7,765 nt of DNA, taken from DATKCJ01 sp035513275. GTDB taxonomy: Bacteria > Verrucomicrobiota > Verrucomicrobiia > Opitutales > Opitutaceae. Each line of letters opens with the position of its first letter. Position 1 is the first letter of the stretch. This document shows, piece after piece, positions 1-5,699 of this stretch. The stretch lies in assembly GCA_035513275.1 (NCBI GenBank), contig DATKCJ010000316.1, positions 1 to 7,765 on the forward strand, given 5' to 3'. The notes under the pieces are model-generated. The model was not told where the DNA came from. It searched no databases and saw nothing but the letters and a program-made list of their open reading frames with translations. Both the position numbers and the translations under genes were made by a program.

Positions 1-483
1 GATCGAGCGAGGAATGCCCGCGCCCATCAATACGTAGTCGACGCCGGCCAGCATCGCACCATACAGCGATGGAAGGGTGGGGAGCTGGATCTTCTCAAGA
101 AGGTTGATGCCGATGCGGCCGCCGTGGTCTTCCTTCGCCAGGAAGACCTCGGCGAAGTTTGCCAGGACCGTGAGCTCGATGAACGCCGCGGAAGGCGCAA
201 GGTTCGGCATCGCCGCAGGCTTGAATGAAGCGCCGGGCGCAATTCCGCCGGGCACGAAGAACTGGTTCCAAACGCGCTCGGCGATGGCGGGAACGGGAAA
301 ATTGTCGAAGGCGCGGCGCAAGTAGCCGCCGGGATCGCCCTGCTGGAGGATGCGAGCCTGGACGACGGCGAGCGCCGTGCCCGACACGACGCCCATCTGT
401 CCGGTCAAGGCGACCGCGCGTGCGAGGCGCCATCCGGAGACTGCGACACCCATGCCGCCCTGGATGATTATTGGATTCGACAT
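1..483 (-). CDS. Nitronate monooxygenase-like flavoprotein, N-terminal part (runs off left edge)
   Basis: The minus strand reads open without a stop from the ATG at 483-481 to base 1, giving the first 161 residues; the C-terminus lies outside the window. The protein starts MSNPIIIQGGMGVAVSGWRL, the beta-strand and glycine-rich opening typical of 2-nitropropane dioxygenase/nitronate monooxygenase TIM barrels that bind FMN. Later segments, VVSGTALAVV (33-42) and YGAMLAGVDYVLMGAGIPRS (141-160), match my recollection of the longer form of this family, about 450-480 residues and related to PfaD-type proteins. Family members oxidise alkyl nitronates or act as FMN-dependent oxidoreductases on unknown substrates; the true substrate cannot be told here. 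The start was chosen because the family begins with this motif and no better in-frame ATG lies just upstream. There is no Shine-Dalgarno sequence and no signal peptide, so it is probably cytoplasmic. It diverges from the oxidoreductase gene at 929. Confidence 0.85.
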   Translation of the reverse strand, partial: MSNPIIIQGGMGVAVSGWRLARAVALTGQMGVVSGTALAVVQARILQQGDPGGYLRRAFDNFPVPAIAERVWNQFFVPGGIAPGASFKPAAMPNLAPSAAFIELTVLANFAEVFLAKEDHGGRIGINLLEKIQLPTLPSLYGAMLAGVDYVLMGAGIPRSI

Positions 484-928
484 GATGGATTCAATTTCGA
501 CCGACGCTGGAGTTCTGAGAGACGTCTTTTCATTTCGCGCCTTATCCGGGCAAATGGGAAGAACCGATTCCGCGCGGATCTTGCCGAACGTGCGGCGCTC
601 AAACCGAGGATGGTTTAGTTCTCTTTGCGAGTTCCTTGCTCGCAGTCGATGATTGAGCGTTACCGGTAGAAGTTACTCCTCTGTCATCGCGAGGTGCGCG
701 ACCTGTCCGCCGAAGCCTTGGCGAAGGAGGAAGCGCGCCGTGGCGATCCAGCCCCTCAACGTGCTCGGGGCCTTGAGCTTGTCGAAACGGCTGGATTGCT
801 TCGTCGCTCCGCTCCTCGCAATGGCAGGCAGGTGTAGCTTCAATTTGTAAGACTCAAAAAGACCTAGATCGCCGCGTCAGTTTTCAATCGCATCGCGGCT
901 GTGGGGAGGCTTGAATCCGGCCCCTCCA
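484..928. other. Divergent intergenic spacer (445 bp)
   Basis: This gap separates the leftward flavoprotein gene from the rightward oxidoreductase gene, so it should hold both promoters. I see no convincing -35/-10 pair for either gene. Its one clear content is the composite palindromic repeat at 682-826. Bases 484-681 and 827-902 show nothing I can assign. A purine-rich GGGGAGG at 903-909 sits 1 nt before a TTG (911) and 19 nt before the preferred ATG (929), so it is badly placed as a ribosome binding site for either. Confidence 0.6.
682..826. repeat. Composite imperfect palindromic repeat, about 145 bp
   Basis: The outer arms TCATCGCGAGG (684-694) and CCTCGCAATGG (814-824) pair with two wobble positions. 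The inner arms GCGATCCAGCC (743-753) and GGCTGGATTGC (789-799) pair with one G-T. Between them lie a smaller palindrome around CGCCGAAGCCTTGGCG (709-724) and a GGCCTTGAGCTTGTCGAAAC segment (769-788). The right arm read in reverse, with GCGAGGAGCGGAGCGACGAA followed by GCAATCCAGCC, resembles a short dispersed palindrome I recall from many unrelated bacterial genomes, as do the two inner segments. There is no transposase, so this is a non-autonomous or structural intergenic repeat. A 65-codon open frame across it is a by-product. Confidence 0.75.
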
Positions 929-2308
929 ATGAAGAACCGGAACACTCCCGCGAGCTCTGCGTCCCAACAGATTTTCAACATTTCCCGCCGCCGCTTCATG
1001 CAGCGGTGTGCCGCCGCGGCGGCGCTGACCGGACTGCCGGCGTGGTTTCTAGAGCGCGACTTGCTGGCGGCGGAAGTCGCGCGGCCGAAGTTCGGTCCCA
1101 ATGACCGGCCCGGCGTTGCACTCGTCGGTTGCGGCGGCATGGGCAAGGCCGATGCTGCGAACGCGGGCGGCTACGGCGACATCGTCGCCGTCTGCGATGT
1201 TGACGACAACCACGCTGCGGCGGCCGTGGAGCAGTTTACAGTCGAAGGAGTCGCGCCTACGCGCTTTCACGATTTCCGGAAGGTGCTCGAGCGCGAGGAC
1301 GTGCACGTGATCGTCAATGCCACGCCCGACCACTGGCACTCGTTGATCAACATCGCCGCCGCGAAGGCCGGCAAGGATGTCTATGGCGAAAAGCCGCTCA
1401 CGCTGACGGTCGACGAGGGCCGCCACGTCGTCGAGGCCGTCCGCAAACACGGCACCGTCCTGCAGACCGGCACGCAGCAGCGCAGTTCGCAGCGGTTCCG
1501 CTTCGCGTGCGAACTCGTGCGCAACGGCCGCATCGGCGCGTTGAAGAGTGCGAATGTCTGGCTGCCCGCGGGATTGCGCGGCGGGCCGTTCGACGGGGCG
1601 GCCATTCCCGAGGGACTCGACTGGGACTTCTGGCTCGGTCAGGCGCCGCTCGTCGACTACGTGCCTGAGCGCTGCCACGGCACCTTCCGGTTCTTCTACG
1701 ACTATTCGGGCGGCACAATGACCGACTGGGGCGCGCATCATAACGACATCGCCTACTGGGCGGTCGGGCAAATCGCGCCACGGACTGTCGAGTCAACCGT
1801 GCTCGAGCGACCCGTCTCCGGCGGCTATGACGCCATCTCCGATTACGAGGTCCGCTACACTTACGCGGACGGCATCAAGCTCAACATCCGCACGACGAAG
1901 GACGACAGCATCTACGGTGAGCACCTCAAGAAGGACGGGCAGCACAACGGCATTCGCTTCGAGGGCGCGGATGGATGGATATGGGTCAATCGCGACATGA
2001 TCACGGCGAGCGATCCCGAGTTGTTGAAGGCGCCGTTGCCGGAAGGCGCGGAGCGGCTGCAGGTCAGCAAGGATCACATGGGGAATTTCTTCGACTGCGT
2101 GCGCTCGCGTGAAAAGCCGATTTGCGACGCCCTCACGGGCCATCGCTCCGCGATCATGTGCCACCTCGGTGCGATTGCGTTGCGCACCGGGCTCGCGCTC
2201 ACTTGGGACCACGAGAAGGAGCGCTTCGTTGGCGAGGGCGCCGATGTTGCCAACACCTACCTCGCGCGCGAGATGCGCGCGCCCTACGACTACTCCTTCG
2301 CAGGCTGA
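929..2308 (+). CDS. Tat-exported Gfo/Idh/MocA family NAD(P)-dependent oxidoreductase
   Basis: This 459-residue protein has a twin-arginine signal (SRRRFM, residues 19-24), an alanine-rich hydrophobic stretch and a likely cleavage site near LLAAE (45-49). A Rossmann domain follows: GVALVGCGGMG (62-72) is the dinucleotide-binding glycine loop, and the acidic VCDVDD (88-93) ends strand beta-2. TPDHWH (132-137) and EKP (154-156) are the family's hallmark motifs, with the lysine expected near the active site. The C-terminal domain carries GGTMTDWGAHHND (261-273), whose Asp/His residues are the likely catalytic set. Length and layout match the Tat-type members common in Verrucomicrobiota and Planctomycetota, which oxidise or reduce sugar hydroxyls with tightly bound cofactor. 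The substrate is not deducible. ATG 929 is preferred over TTG 911 because it starts shortly before the Tat motif; neither has a well-spaced ribosome binding site. It is followed after 12 bp by the isomerase-like gene, so the two probably form one transcript. Confidence 0.95.
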   Translation: MKNRNTPASSASQQIFNISRRRFMQRCAAAAALTGLPAWFLERDLLAAEVARPKFGPNDRPGVALVGCGGMGKADAANAGGYGDIVAVCDVDDNHAAAAVEQFTVEGVAPTRFHDFRKVLEREDVHVIVNATPDHWHSLINIAAAKAGKDVYGEKPLTLTVDEGRHVVEAVRKHGTVLQTGTQQRSSQRFRFACELVRNGRIGALKSANVWLPAGLRGGPFDGAAIPEGLDWDFWLGQAPLVDYVPERCHGTFRFFYDYSGGTMTDWGAHHNDIAYWAVGQIAPRTVESTVLERPVSGGYDAISDYEVRYTYADGIKLNIRTTKDDSIYGEHLKKDGQHNGIRFEGADGWIWVNRDMITASDPELLKAPLPEGAERLQVSKDHMGNFFDCVRSREKPICDALTGHRSAIMCHLGAIALRTGLALTWDHEKERFVGEGADVANTYLAREMRAPYDYSFAG

Positions 2309-2320
2309 CAAGAACGACCC

Positions 2321-3199
2321 ATGAAACCCAATGACCCCACACGCCGGCAGGCGATCGCCACTCTCGTCGGCGCAGCCGCAGTCGCAGCGCTGCCACGCAT
2401 TTCTGCTGCCGAGATGAAACCCGACTCCGCTCCCGCGCCTTCGGCCGGTGGCATCCGTCACTCGGTCTGCCGTTGGTGCTACAACAAGATTCCGCTCGAG
2501 GAGTTCGCGCGCGCCGTGAAGGAGATGGGCCTGGAGTCCATCGAACTTCTCGGGCCCGACGAGTGGCCCGTCGTGCAGAAGCTCGGCCTCACGTGCGCGA
2601 TTGCCAACGGCACGACGTCGATCCCCGACGGGCTGAACCGGATCGAGAACCACGAGAAGATGGTGCCCTCGATGATCGAGCGGATTGGCGAAGTCGCCGC
2701 GGCGGGTTTGCCGAACGTGATCGTATTCTCCGGCAATCGCAAAGGCATGCCCGACGAGCAGGGCCTCGAGAACTGCGCGCTCGCGCTCAAGCAGATCGTG
2801 CCCGCGGCCGAGAAGGCCGGCGTGACCGTTTGCATGGAGCTTCTCAACAGCAAGGTGAACCATCAGGACTACATGTGCGACCGCACGCCGTGGGGCGTCG
2901 AACTCGTGAAGCGCGTGGGCTCCGAGCGGTTCAAGCTCCTCTACGACATCTACCACATGCAGATCATGGAGGGTGATGTCATCGCTACGATTCGCGACAA
3001 CGCCGCCTTCATCGGGCACTATCACACCGGCGGCGTGCCGGGCCGGAACGAAATCGACGAAGGGCAGGAGCTCTACTACCCGGCGATCATGCGCGCGATT
3101 CTCGAGACGGGCTACAAGGGATTCGTCGCACAGGAGTTCATCCCGAAGCGCGACCCGCTCACCTCGCTGCGCGAGGGCGTGCGAATCTGCACGGTTTAG
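2321..3199 (+). CDS. Tat-exported hydroxypyruvate isomerase-family TIM-barrel protein
   Basis: This 292-residue protein has a short Tat-like leader, TRRQAIATLVGAAAVAALP (7-25), ending near ISAAE (27-31). The rest is a sugar-phosphate isomerase/AP-endonuclease-2 type barrel. HSVCRWCYNKIPLEE (47-61) matches the N-terminus of hydroxypyruvate isomerase (Hyi). VCMELLNS (170-177), YDIYHMQIMEGD (208-219), HYHTGGVPGRNEID (233-246) and AQEFIP (270-275) mark the metal-site and active-site strands. E173, D209, H212 and E272 are the expected ligands or catalytic acids by family analogy. Classical Hyi is cytoplasmic and interconverts hydroxypyruvate and tartronate semialdehyde. Export with a Gfo/Idh/MocA partner suggests a sugar-derived substrate, for example isomerisation or elimination on a 3-keto sugar, but that is inference. 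No Shine-Dalgarno sequence precedes the ATG. A small GC hairpin (3201-3217) follows the stop. Confidence 0.9.
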   Translation: MKPNDPTRRQAIATLVGAAAVAALPRISAAEMKPDSAPAPSAGGIRHSVCRWCYNKIPLEEFARAVKEMGLESIELLGPDEWPVVQKLGLTCAIANGTTSIPDGLNRIENHEKMVPSMIERIGEVAAAGLPNVIVFSGNRKGMPDEQGLENCALALKQIVPAAEKAGVTVCMELLNSKVNHQDYMCDRTPWGVELVKRVGSERFKLLYDIYHMQIMEGDVIATIRDNAAFIGHYHTGGVPGRNEIDEGQELYYPAIMRAILETGYKGFVAQEFIPKRDPLTSLREGVRICTV

Positions 3200-3200
3200 A

Positions 3201-3217
3201 CCTGCGCTCCGCGCAGG
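3201..3217 (+). terminator. Short GC hairpin just after the oxidoreductase/isomerase unit
   Basis: CCTGCG (3201-3206) and CGCAGG (3212-3217) form a perfect 6-bp stem with loop CTCCG, starting 1 nt after the stop codon at 3197-3199. No T-run follows, so it is not a canonical intrinsic terminator. It could slow polymerase or protect the mRNA 3' end. Confidence 0.3.
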
Positions 3218-3245
3218 ATTGAGCGCGCGGGCGCGTTCTCAGAAT

Positions 3246-3321
3246 GGTAGGGGCGGTTGTCCCAAACCGCCCTTTGAAACCATCGCCTGCTGAAGGGCGC
3301 TTGGGGACAAGCGCCCCTACC
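3246..3321. repeat. REP-like inverted doublet A (GTAG-hairpin ... hairpin-CTAC)
   Basis: GTAG (3247-3250) is followed by the perfect 8-bp hairpin GGGCGGTT/AACCGCCC (3251-3272). After a 22-nt linker comes the hairpin GGGCGCTT/AAGCGCCC (3295-3316), then CTAC (3317-3320). The two halves are near-perfect reverse complements of each other, with only a few differences. A GTAG tetranucleotide heading a palindrome, repeated in inverted orientation, is the defining architecture of REP doublets (BIMEs/REPINs) mobilised by RAYT transposases. It lies between the isomerase-like and thioredoxin-like genes. Confidence 0.8.
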
Positions 3322-3382
3322 TCGGAGTCGAATCGGCGCGCGCTTGCGACTGCCGCGCCGTTGTGCTCCGTTTCGAGACAGC

Positions 3383-3970
3383 ATGAAGAACACATTCACC
3401 CTCGAACTCGGGAGCGCGCCGCCGCCGTTCCGACTCACCGCCACCGACGGCAAGTCCTACACACTTGACGACTTCGCCGACGCGAAGGTGCTGGTCGTAT
3501 TCTTCACGTGCAACCACTGCCCCTACGTGACGGGCTCCGACGAGGTCACACGTTCAACGGCACGCCGGTTCATGACGCAGGGCGTGCAGTTCGTGGGAAT
3601 CAACTCGAACAGCGTGAACACCTACGCCGAGGACTCGTTTGAGCACATGGTGGCGCGAATGAAGGAGCACTCGTTTCCCTGGGTCTACCTGCACGACAAG
3701 AGCCAGGACGTGGCGCGCGCCTACGGTGCGCTTCGCACGCCGCACTTCTACGTCTTCGATTCAGAGCGGAAGCTCGTCTACACCGGCCGCGGTGTCGACA
3801 GCCCGCGCGATGCGTCGCGCATCACGGTGAACGACCTCTCGAACGCGCTCGAGGATGTCGTCGCCGGTCGCGTCCCACGTGTTGCGAAGACGAATCCGAT
3901 CGGCTGTAACGTGAAGTGGGACGGCAAGGACGCGCACTGGATGCCGGCCGACGCGTGCGATCTGGTTTAG
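3383..3970 (+). CDS. Thioredoxin-fold (AhpC/TSA-redoxin type) protein with CNHC motif
   Basis: This 195-residue protein has no signal peptide or membrane segment, so it is probably cytoplasmic. A redoxin-like start, LELGSAPPPFRLTATDGKSY (7-26), leads into the strand LVVFFTCNHCPYV (37-49), which carries the active-site CxxC at C43 and C46. GINSNSVNTY (72-81) and LRTPHFYVFD (117-126), with the probable cis-proline P120, complete the thioredoxin fold. The C-terminal IGCNVKW segment is typical, as I recall it, of a widespread 180-200 residue family annotated only as thioredoxin family protein or redoxin. It is expected to exchange disulfides or reduce peroxides; the partner is unknown. ATG 3383 was chosen over TTG 3344 because homologues start close to the LELGSAPP segment. 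GAGAC at 3375-3379 is at best a weak ribosome binding site. It converges on dps. Confidence 0.9.
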   Translation: MKNTFTLELGSAPPPFRLTATDGKSYTLDDFADAKVLVVFFTCNHCPYVTGSDEVTRSTARRFMTQGVQFVGINSNSVNTYAEDSFEHMVARMKEHSFPWVYLHDKSQDVARAYGALRTPHFYVFDSERKLVYTGRGVDSPRDASRITVNDLSNALEDVVAGRVPRVAKTNPIGCNVKWDGKDAHWMPADACDLV

Positions 3971-3981
3971 GCGCCGCCGAA

Positions 3982-4030
3982 GTAGCGCGGGTCTATTGAC
4001 CCGCGTCGGCACGTCAGAGACGTGCCCTAC
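3982..4030. repeat. REP-like inverted doublet B
   Basis: GTAG (3982-3985) precedes hairpin CGCGGGTC-TATT-GACCCGCG (3986-4005). Two bases later comes hairpin GGCACGTC-AGA-GACGTGCC (4008-4026), then CTAC (4027-4030, which follows directly). Both stems are 8 bp and perfect. The element starts 12 bp after the thioredoxin-like stop codon and could also serve as a transcription end or mRNA stabiliser in this convergent gap. Its stems differ in sequence from those of doublets A and C. Confidence 0.8.
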
Positions 4031-4047
4031 ACGAGTCGCATCATCCT

Positions 4048-4122
4048 GTAGCCCTGCGCGGAAGCGCAGGGAGCTCGAACTGTTCGATCGCAGGAAGTCC
4101 CTGTCCTCCCGGACAGGGCTAC
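4048..4122. repeat. REP-like inverted doublet C
   Basis: GTAG (4048-4051) precedes hairpin CCCTGCGC-GGAA-GCGCAGGG (4052-4071), and hairpin CCCTGTCC-TCCC-GGACAGGG (4099-4118) precedes CTAC (4119-4122). The linker holds a small third hairpin, TCGAA-CTG-TTCGA (4075-4087). The two outer stems share CCCTG but differ at their distal ends. It is only 17 bp from doublet B and lies downstream of dps on the opposite strand. Confidence 0.8.
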
Positions 4123-4157
4123 GAAGAAATGGTGCGCATCGACCTCGATTGCGACCC

Positions 4158-4188
4158 AATCGAAAATCGAGAATCCAAAATCGAAAAT
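4158..4188. repeat. A/T-rich direct-repeat tract beside the dps stop
   Basis: AATCGAAAATCGAGAATCC (4158-4176) runs on into AAAATCGAAAAT (4177-4188). The AATCGAAAAT core thus occurs twice with a diverged AATC copy between, in DNA that is otherwise very GC-rich. It ends 4 bp before the dps stop codon (minus strand 4195-4193). On the dps strand it reads as a T-rich tract downstream of the gene, which could assist termination. Confidence 0.55.
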
Positions 4189-4192
4189 GCTC

Positions 4193-4669
4193 CTACTTCC
4201 TCGAGTGCGCCTCAAGCATCCAGAGCGCCTTGTCGAGATCGCGGGAGACACCTGTGAGCAAGTCTGCCGTGTCTGCATCGCCGAGGGCGTCGGTGGCGTC
4301 GATTGCCTTGCGCACGGACTTTGCGGCCGCCGAGTAGCGCTCGACGAGAGCTGCCACGTAGGAGAACTCTCCGGGTTGTGCATCGGGAAACTCGGGCAGC
4401 GCTGAGGCGGCGGCTGCCTGCCGCACGGTGCCCTGAGCGAGCGCGCCGAGCGCGGTTATGCGCTCCGCGGTGTCGTCAAGGTGTGCTTCGACGCTCGCGG
4501 CGAGGTCGTCGAACAGCTTGTGCAGCGAGTAGAACGACGGACCACGCACATTCCAATGCGCCTGCTTCGTCTGCGAGTAGAGGTCGCTCAAGTCGGCGAG
4601 AGTCTGGTTGAGAATGGCCGAAACCCTCTTTCGGGACGCGGCGGGAAGGTCGTTCTTTGAATTGAACAT
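4193..4669 (-). CDS. dps: Dps family DNA-protecting ferritin-like protein
   Basis: This complete 158-residue Dps is predicted to form the cytoplasmic dodecamer that oxidises Fe(II) with hydrogen peroxide, stores iron and shields DNA. The signature QAHWNVRGPSFYSLHKLFDD (36-55) is intact. By alignment to Listeria Dps, the inter-subunit ferroxidase ligands are all present: H38, H50, D65 and E69, with D54 and W39 also kept. The N-terminal tail (MFNSKNDLPAASRKR) has several basic residues, a feature linked to DNA binding in some members. No Shine-Dalgarno sequence is visible upstream of the ATG at 4669-4667. The gene converges with the thioredoxin-like gene and diverges from the small secreted helical protein at 4922 across 252 bp, so oxidative or starvation control shared with that neighbour is plausible but not shown. 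Confidence 0.97.
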   Translation of the reverse strand: MFNSKNDLPAASRKRVSAILNQTLADLSDLYSQTKQAHWNVRGPSFYSLHKLFDDLAASVEAHLDDTAERITALGALAQGTVRQAAAASALPEFPDAQPGEFSYVAALVERYSAAAKSVRKAIDATDALGDADTADLLTGVSRDLDKALWMLEAHSRK

Positions 4670-4802
4670 TGTGAGCAGACGCTAACCTAGGGCGTCGCGG
4701 AGCGCAAATCCCTGAATGTGCCAAATGTCTGCCAGTAAGGCGCGTCTGACGTTTTTGCGGGTTGAAGCCCGAACGACGACGGAGTCACGGCGGCCGGCTG
4801 AC

Positions 4803-4850
4803 GGTTTTCGACGCGCGAAGGAAACACCTTCCGTGGTTCGCGGTGTCCAA
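4803..4850 (+). promoter_or_regulatory. Candidate promoter/operator of the first helical paralog, shared with 5528-5573
   Basis: A run of TTTTCGACGCGCGAAG (4805-4820) is followed by GGAAAC (4820-4825), TTCCGTG (4829-4835) and TGTCC (4844-4848). The same blocks in the same order lie upstream of the second paralog. GGAAAC plus GTC resembles the -35/-10 pattern of ECF (sigma-E type) promoters, although the spacing here (19 nt from C4825 to G4845) is wider than usual. GAAGG and CCTTC (4817-4821, 4826-4831 region) also make a short inverted repeat that could bind a regulator. The ATG is 77 nt downstream of GTC. This is inference from motif sharing only. Confidence 0.45.
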
Positions 4851-4921
4851 TGGGAGCCGCAGGATCCATGCCCGCGGTAATCAGCCCGGCCGTTTGTCCA
4901 ACCTGTCCGCACCACACTACG

Positions 4922-5374
4922 ATGAAACTGAGATCACACCTCCCGACCTTTGCGCTGGTTGCCAGCTTCGCATTTCTCGCTCCAACAATCTCTTTCGGCG
5001 CTGACGCAGCGAAGCCCGCGAAACCTGCTGAGGAGGCCTCGGAAAGCGCTGCCGAGGTCGTGTCCGATGTTCCGGTCGACATCAGGAACTGCGAGTTCGA
5101 GCGGCGCGCCGAGTTTGTGGCTGTCTACAAATCCAAGCTGGCCGCGCTCAAGGCGGAGATGGACAACCTGCGCGCGAAGTATCCTGAGACGAAGGCGACC
5201 GCCCGGCTCAAGCAAACCATGGCGGAACTCGCCGCCGCCAGGCTCGGTTTCGAGGAGAAACTCTCGGACGCGAGCGACGCGACCGTCGAGACTTGGTATT
5301 CCGCGCGCGACAACGTCGCCGCATCATGGGACACGCTTCAGGCTTCATTCTCAAAGGCGAACGAAGGCGGCTAA
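4922..5374 (+). CDS. Secreted helical protein, paralog 1 (sll1863/coiled-coil stress-protein-like)
   Basis: This 150-residue protein has a Sec-type signal peptide: basic start MKLRSH, hydrophobic core to about residue 23, likely cleavage after SFG (24-26). An Ala/Pro/Glu-rich linker follows (27-53). Residues 59-150 are predicted continuous amphipathic helix rich in Ala, Glu and Lys, ending in TWYSARDNVAASWDTLQASF (124-143). The WDxL ending resembles the small sll1863-type stress proteins, a tentative comparison from memory. Function is unknown; a periplasmic stress or scaffold role is possible. From residue 59 on it aligns without gaps to the protein at 5700. ATG 4922 was chosen because it immediately precedes the signal peptide; an upstream in-frame ATG at 4850 would bury it. 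No Shine-Dalgarno sequence is present. It diverges from dps. Confidence 0.85.
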   Translation: MKLRSHLPTFALVASFAFLAPTISFGADAAKPAKPAEEASESAAEVVSDVPVDIRNCEFERRAEFVAVYKSKLAALKAEMDNLRAKYPETKATARLKQTMAELAAARLGFEEKLSDASDATVETWYSARDNVAASWDTLQASFSKANEGG

Positions 5375-5699
5375 GAGTTTCGCTCTCAGCGCTGGGATTC
5401 GCCCGACTCGGAATGCTGAAGGTGCAATCAACCGCATCTGGGTTTAGGATTTCTCGCGGGCGATCCATATTTGTGAGAACCCGCGCAAGGGGGAACTGCG
5501 AGTGCTGCGCGAGTTGCGCGAACGAAAGTTTTTCAGCGCGCGAGGAAACTTCCGTGCGGCTGCTCTGTCCTATTGAGCGAAGAACCGAAGCCGGCGTGAG
5601 CACGATCACGCTCGCGGGCGATTTTTGCGGCGGGCCGGGACACGGAGCCTGAGTCCGCGAAACGCGCGAACGCACACAGCCATCAAAACCCATCGAACC
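5375..5699 (+). other. Spacer between the two helical paralogs (325 bp)
   Basis: There is no gene here on either strand that I can support. The spacer contains the shared upstream motif (5528-5573) and a 6-bp inverted repeat, GCGTGA/TCACGC (5594-5611), between that motif and the second gene. The length of the gap and the internal motif argue that the second paralog has its own promoter rather than being read only from the first. A long minus-strand open frame crosses this region but is treated as spurious. Confidence 0.6.
5528..5573 (+). promoter_or_regulatory. Candidate ECF-like promoter of the lipoprotein paralog
   Basis: GTTTTTCAGCGCGCGA (5528-5543) leads to GGAAACTTCCGTG (5544-5556) and TGTCCTATTG (5566-5575). 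Compared with the E. coli sigma-E consensus GGAACTT-N15-GTCTAA, GAAACTT (5545-5551) matches 6 of 7 and lies exactly 15 nt from GTCCTA (5567-5572). GGAA-AC-TTCC is also a compact inverted repeat. The block closely repeats the one upstream of the first paralog. The ATG lies 133 nt downstream of GTC, so a long 5' leader is implied if this is the start site. Confidence 0.45.

Noticed and set aside
95..433. A 112-codon minus-strand open frame near the left edge
   Set aside because: It is out of frame with the nitronate-monooxygenase-like reading frame (483 to 1), which carries clear family motifs; the 112-codon frame is Arg-rich with none.
653..850. A 65-codon plus-strand open frame
   Set aside because: It coincides with the composite palindromic repeat at 682-826 and has no ribosome binding site or protein-like features.
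911..928. TTG start at 911 for the oxidoreductase, supported by GGGGAGG at 903-909
   Set aside because: The purine core is only 1 nt from the TTG, which is too close, and the ATG at 929 suits the Tat leader; the choice is not certain.
1793..3025. A 410-codon open frame on the minus strand opposite the oxidoreductase and isomerase-like genes
   Set aside because: It lies fully antisense to two well-recognised genes plus their junction, has no family-like motifs, and is explained by GC-rich codon bias leaving the opposite strand free of stops.
3246..4122. The hairpin series considered as a CRISPR array
   Set aside because: The units differ in sequence, spacing is irregular, and there are no spacer-like unique segments of constant length or cas genes.
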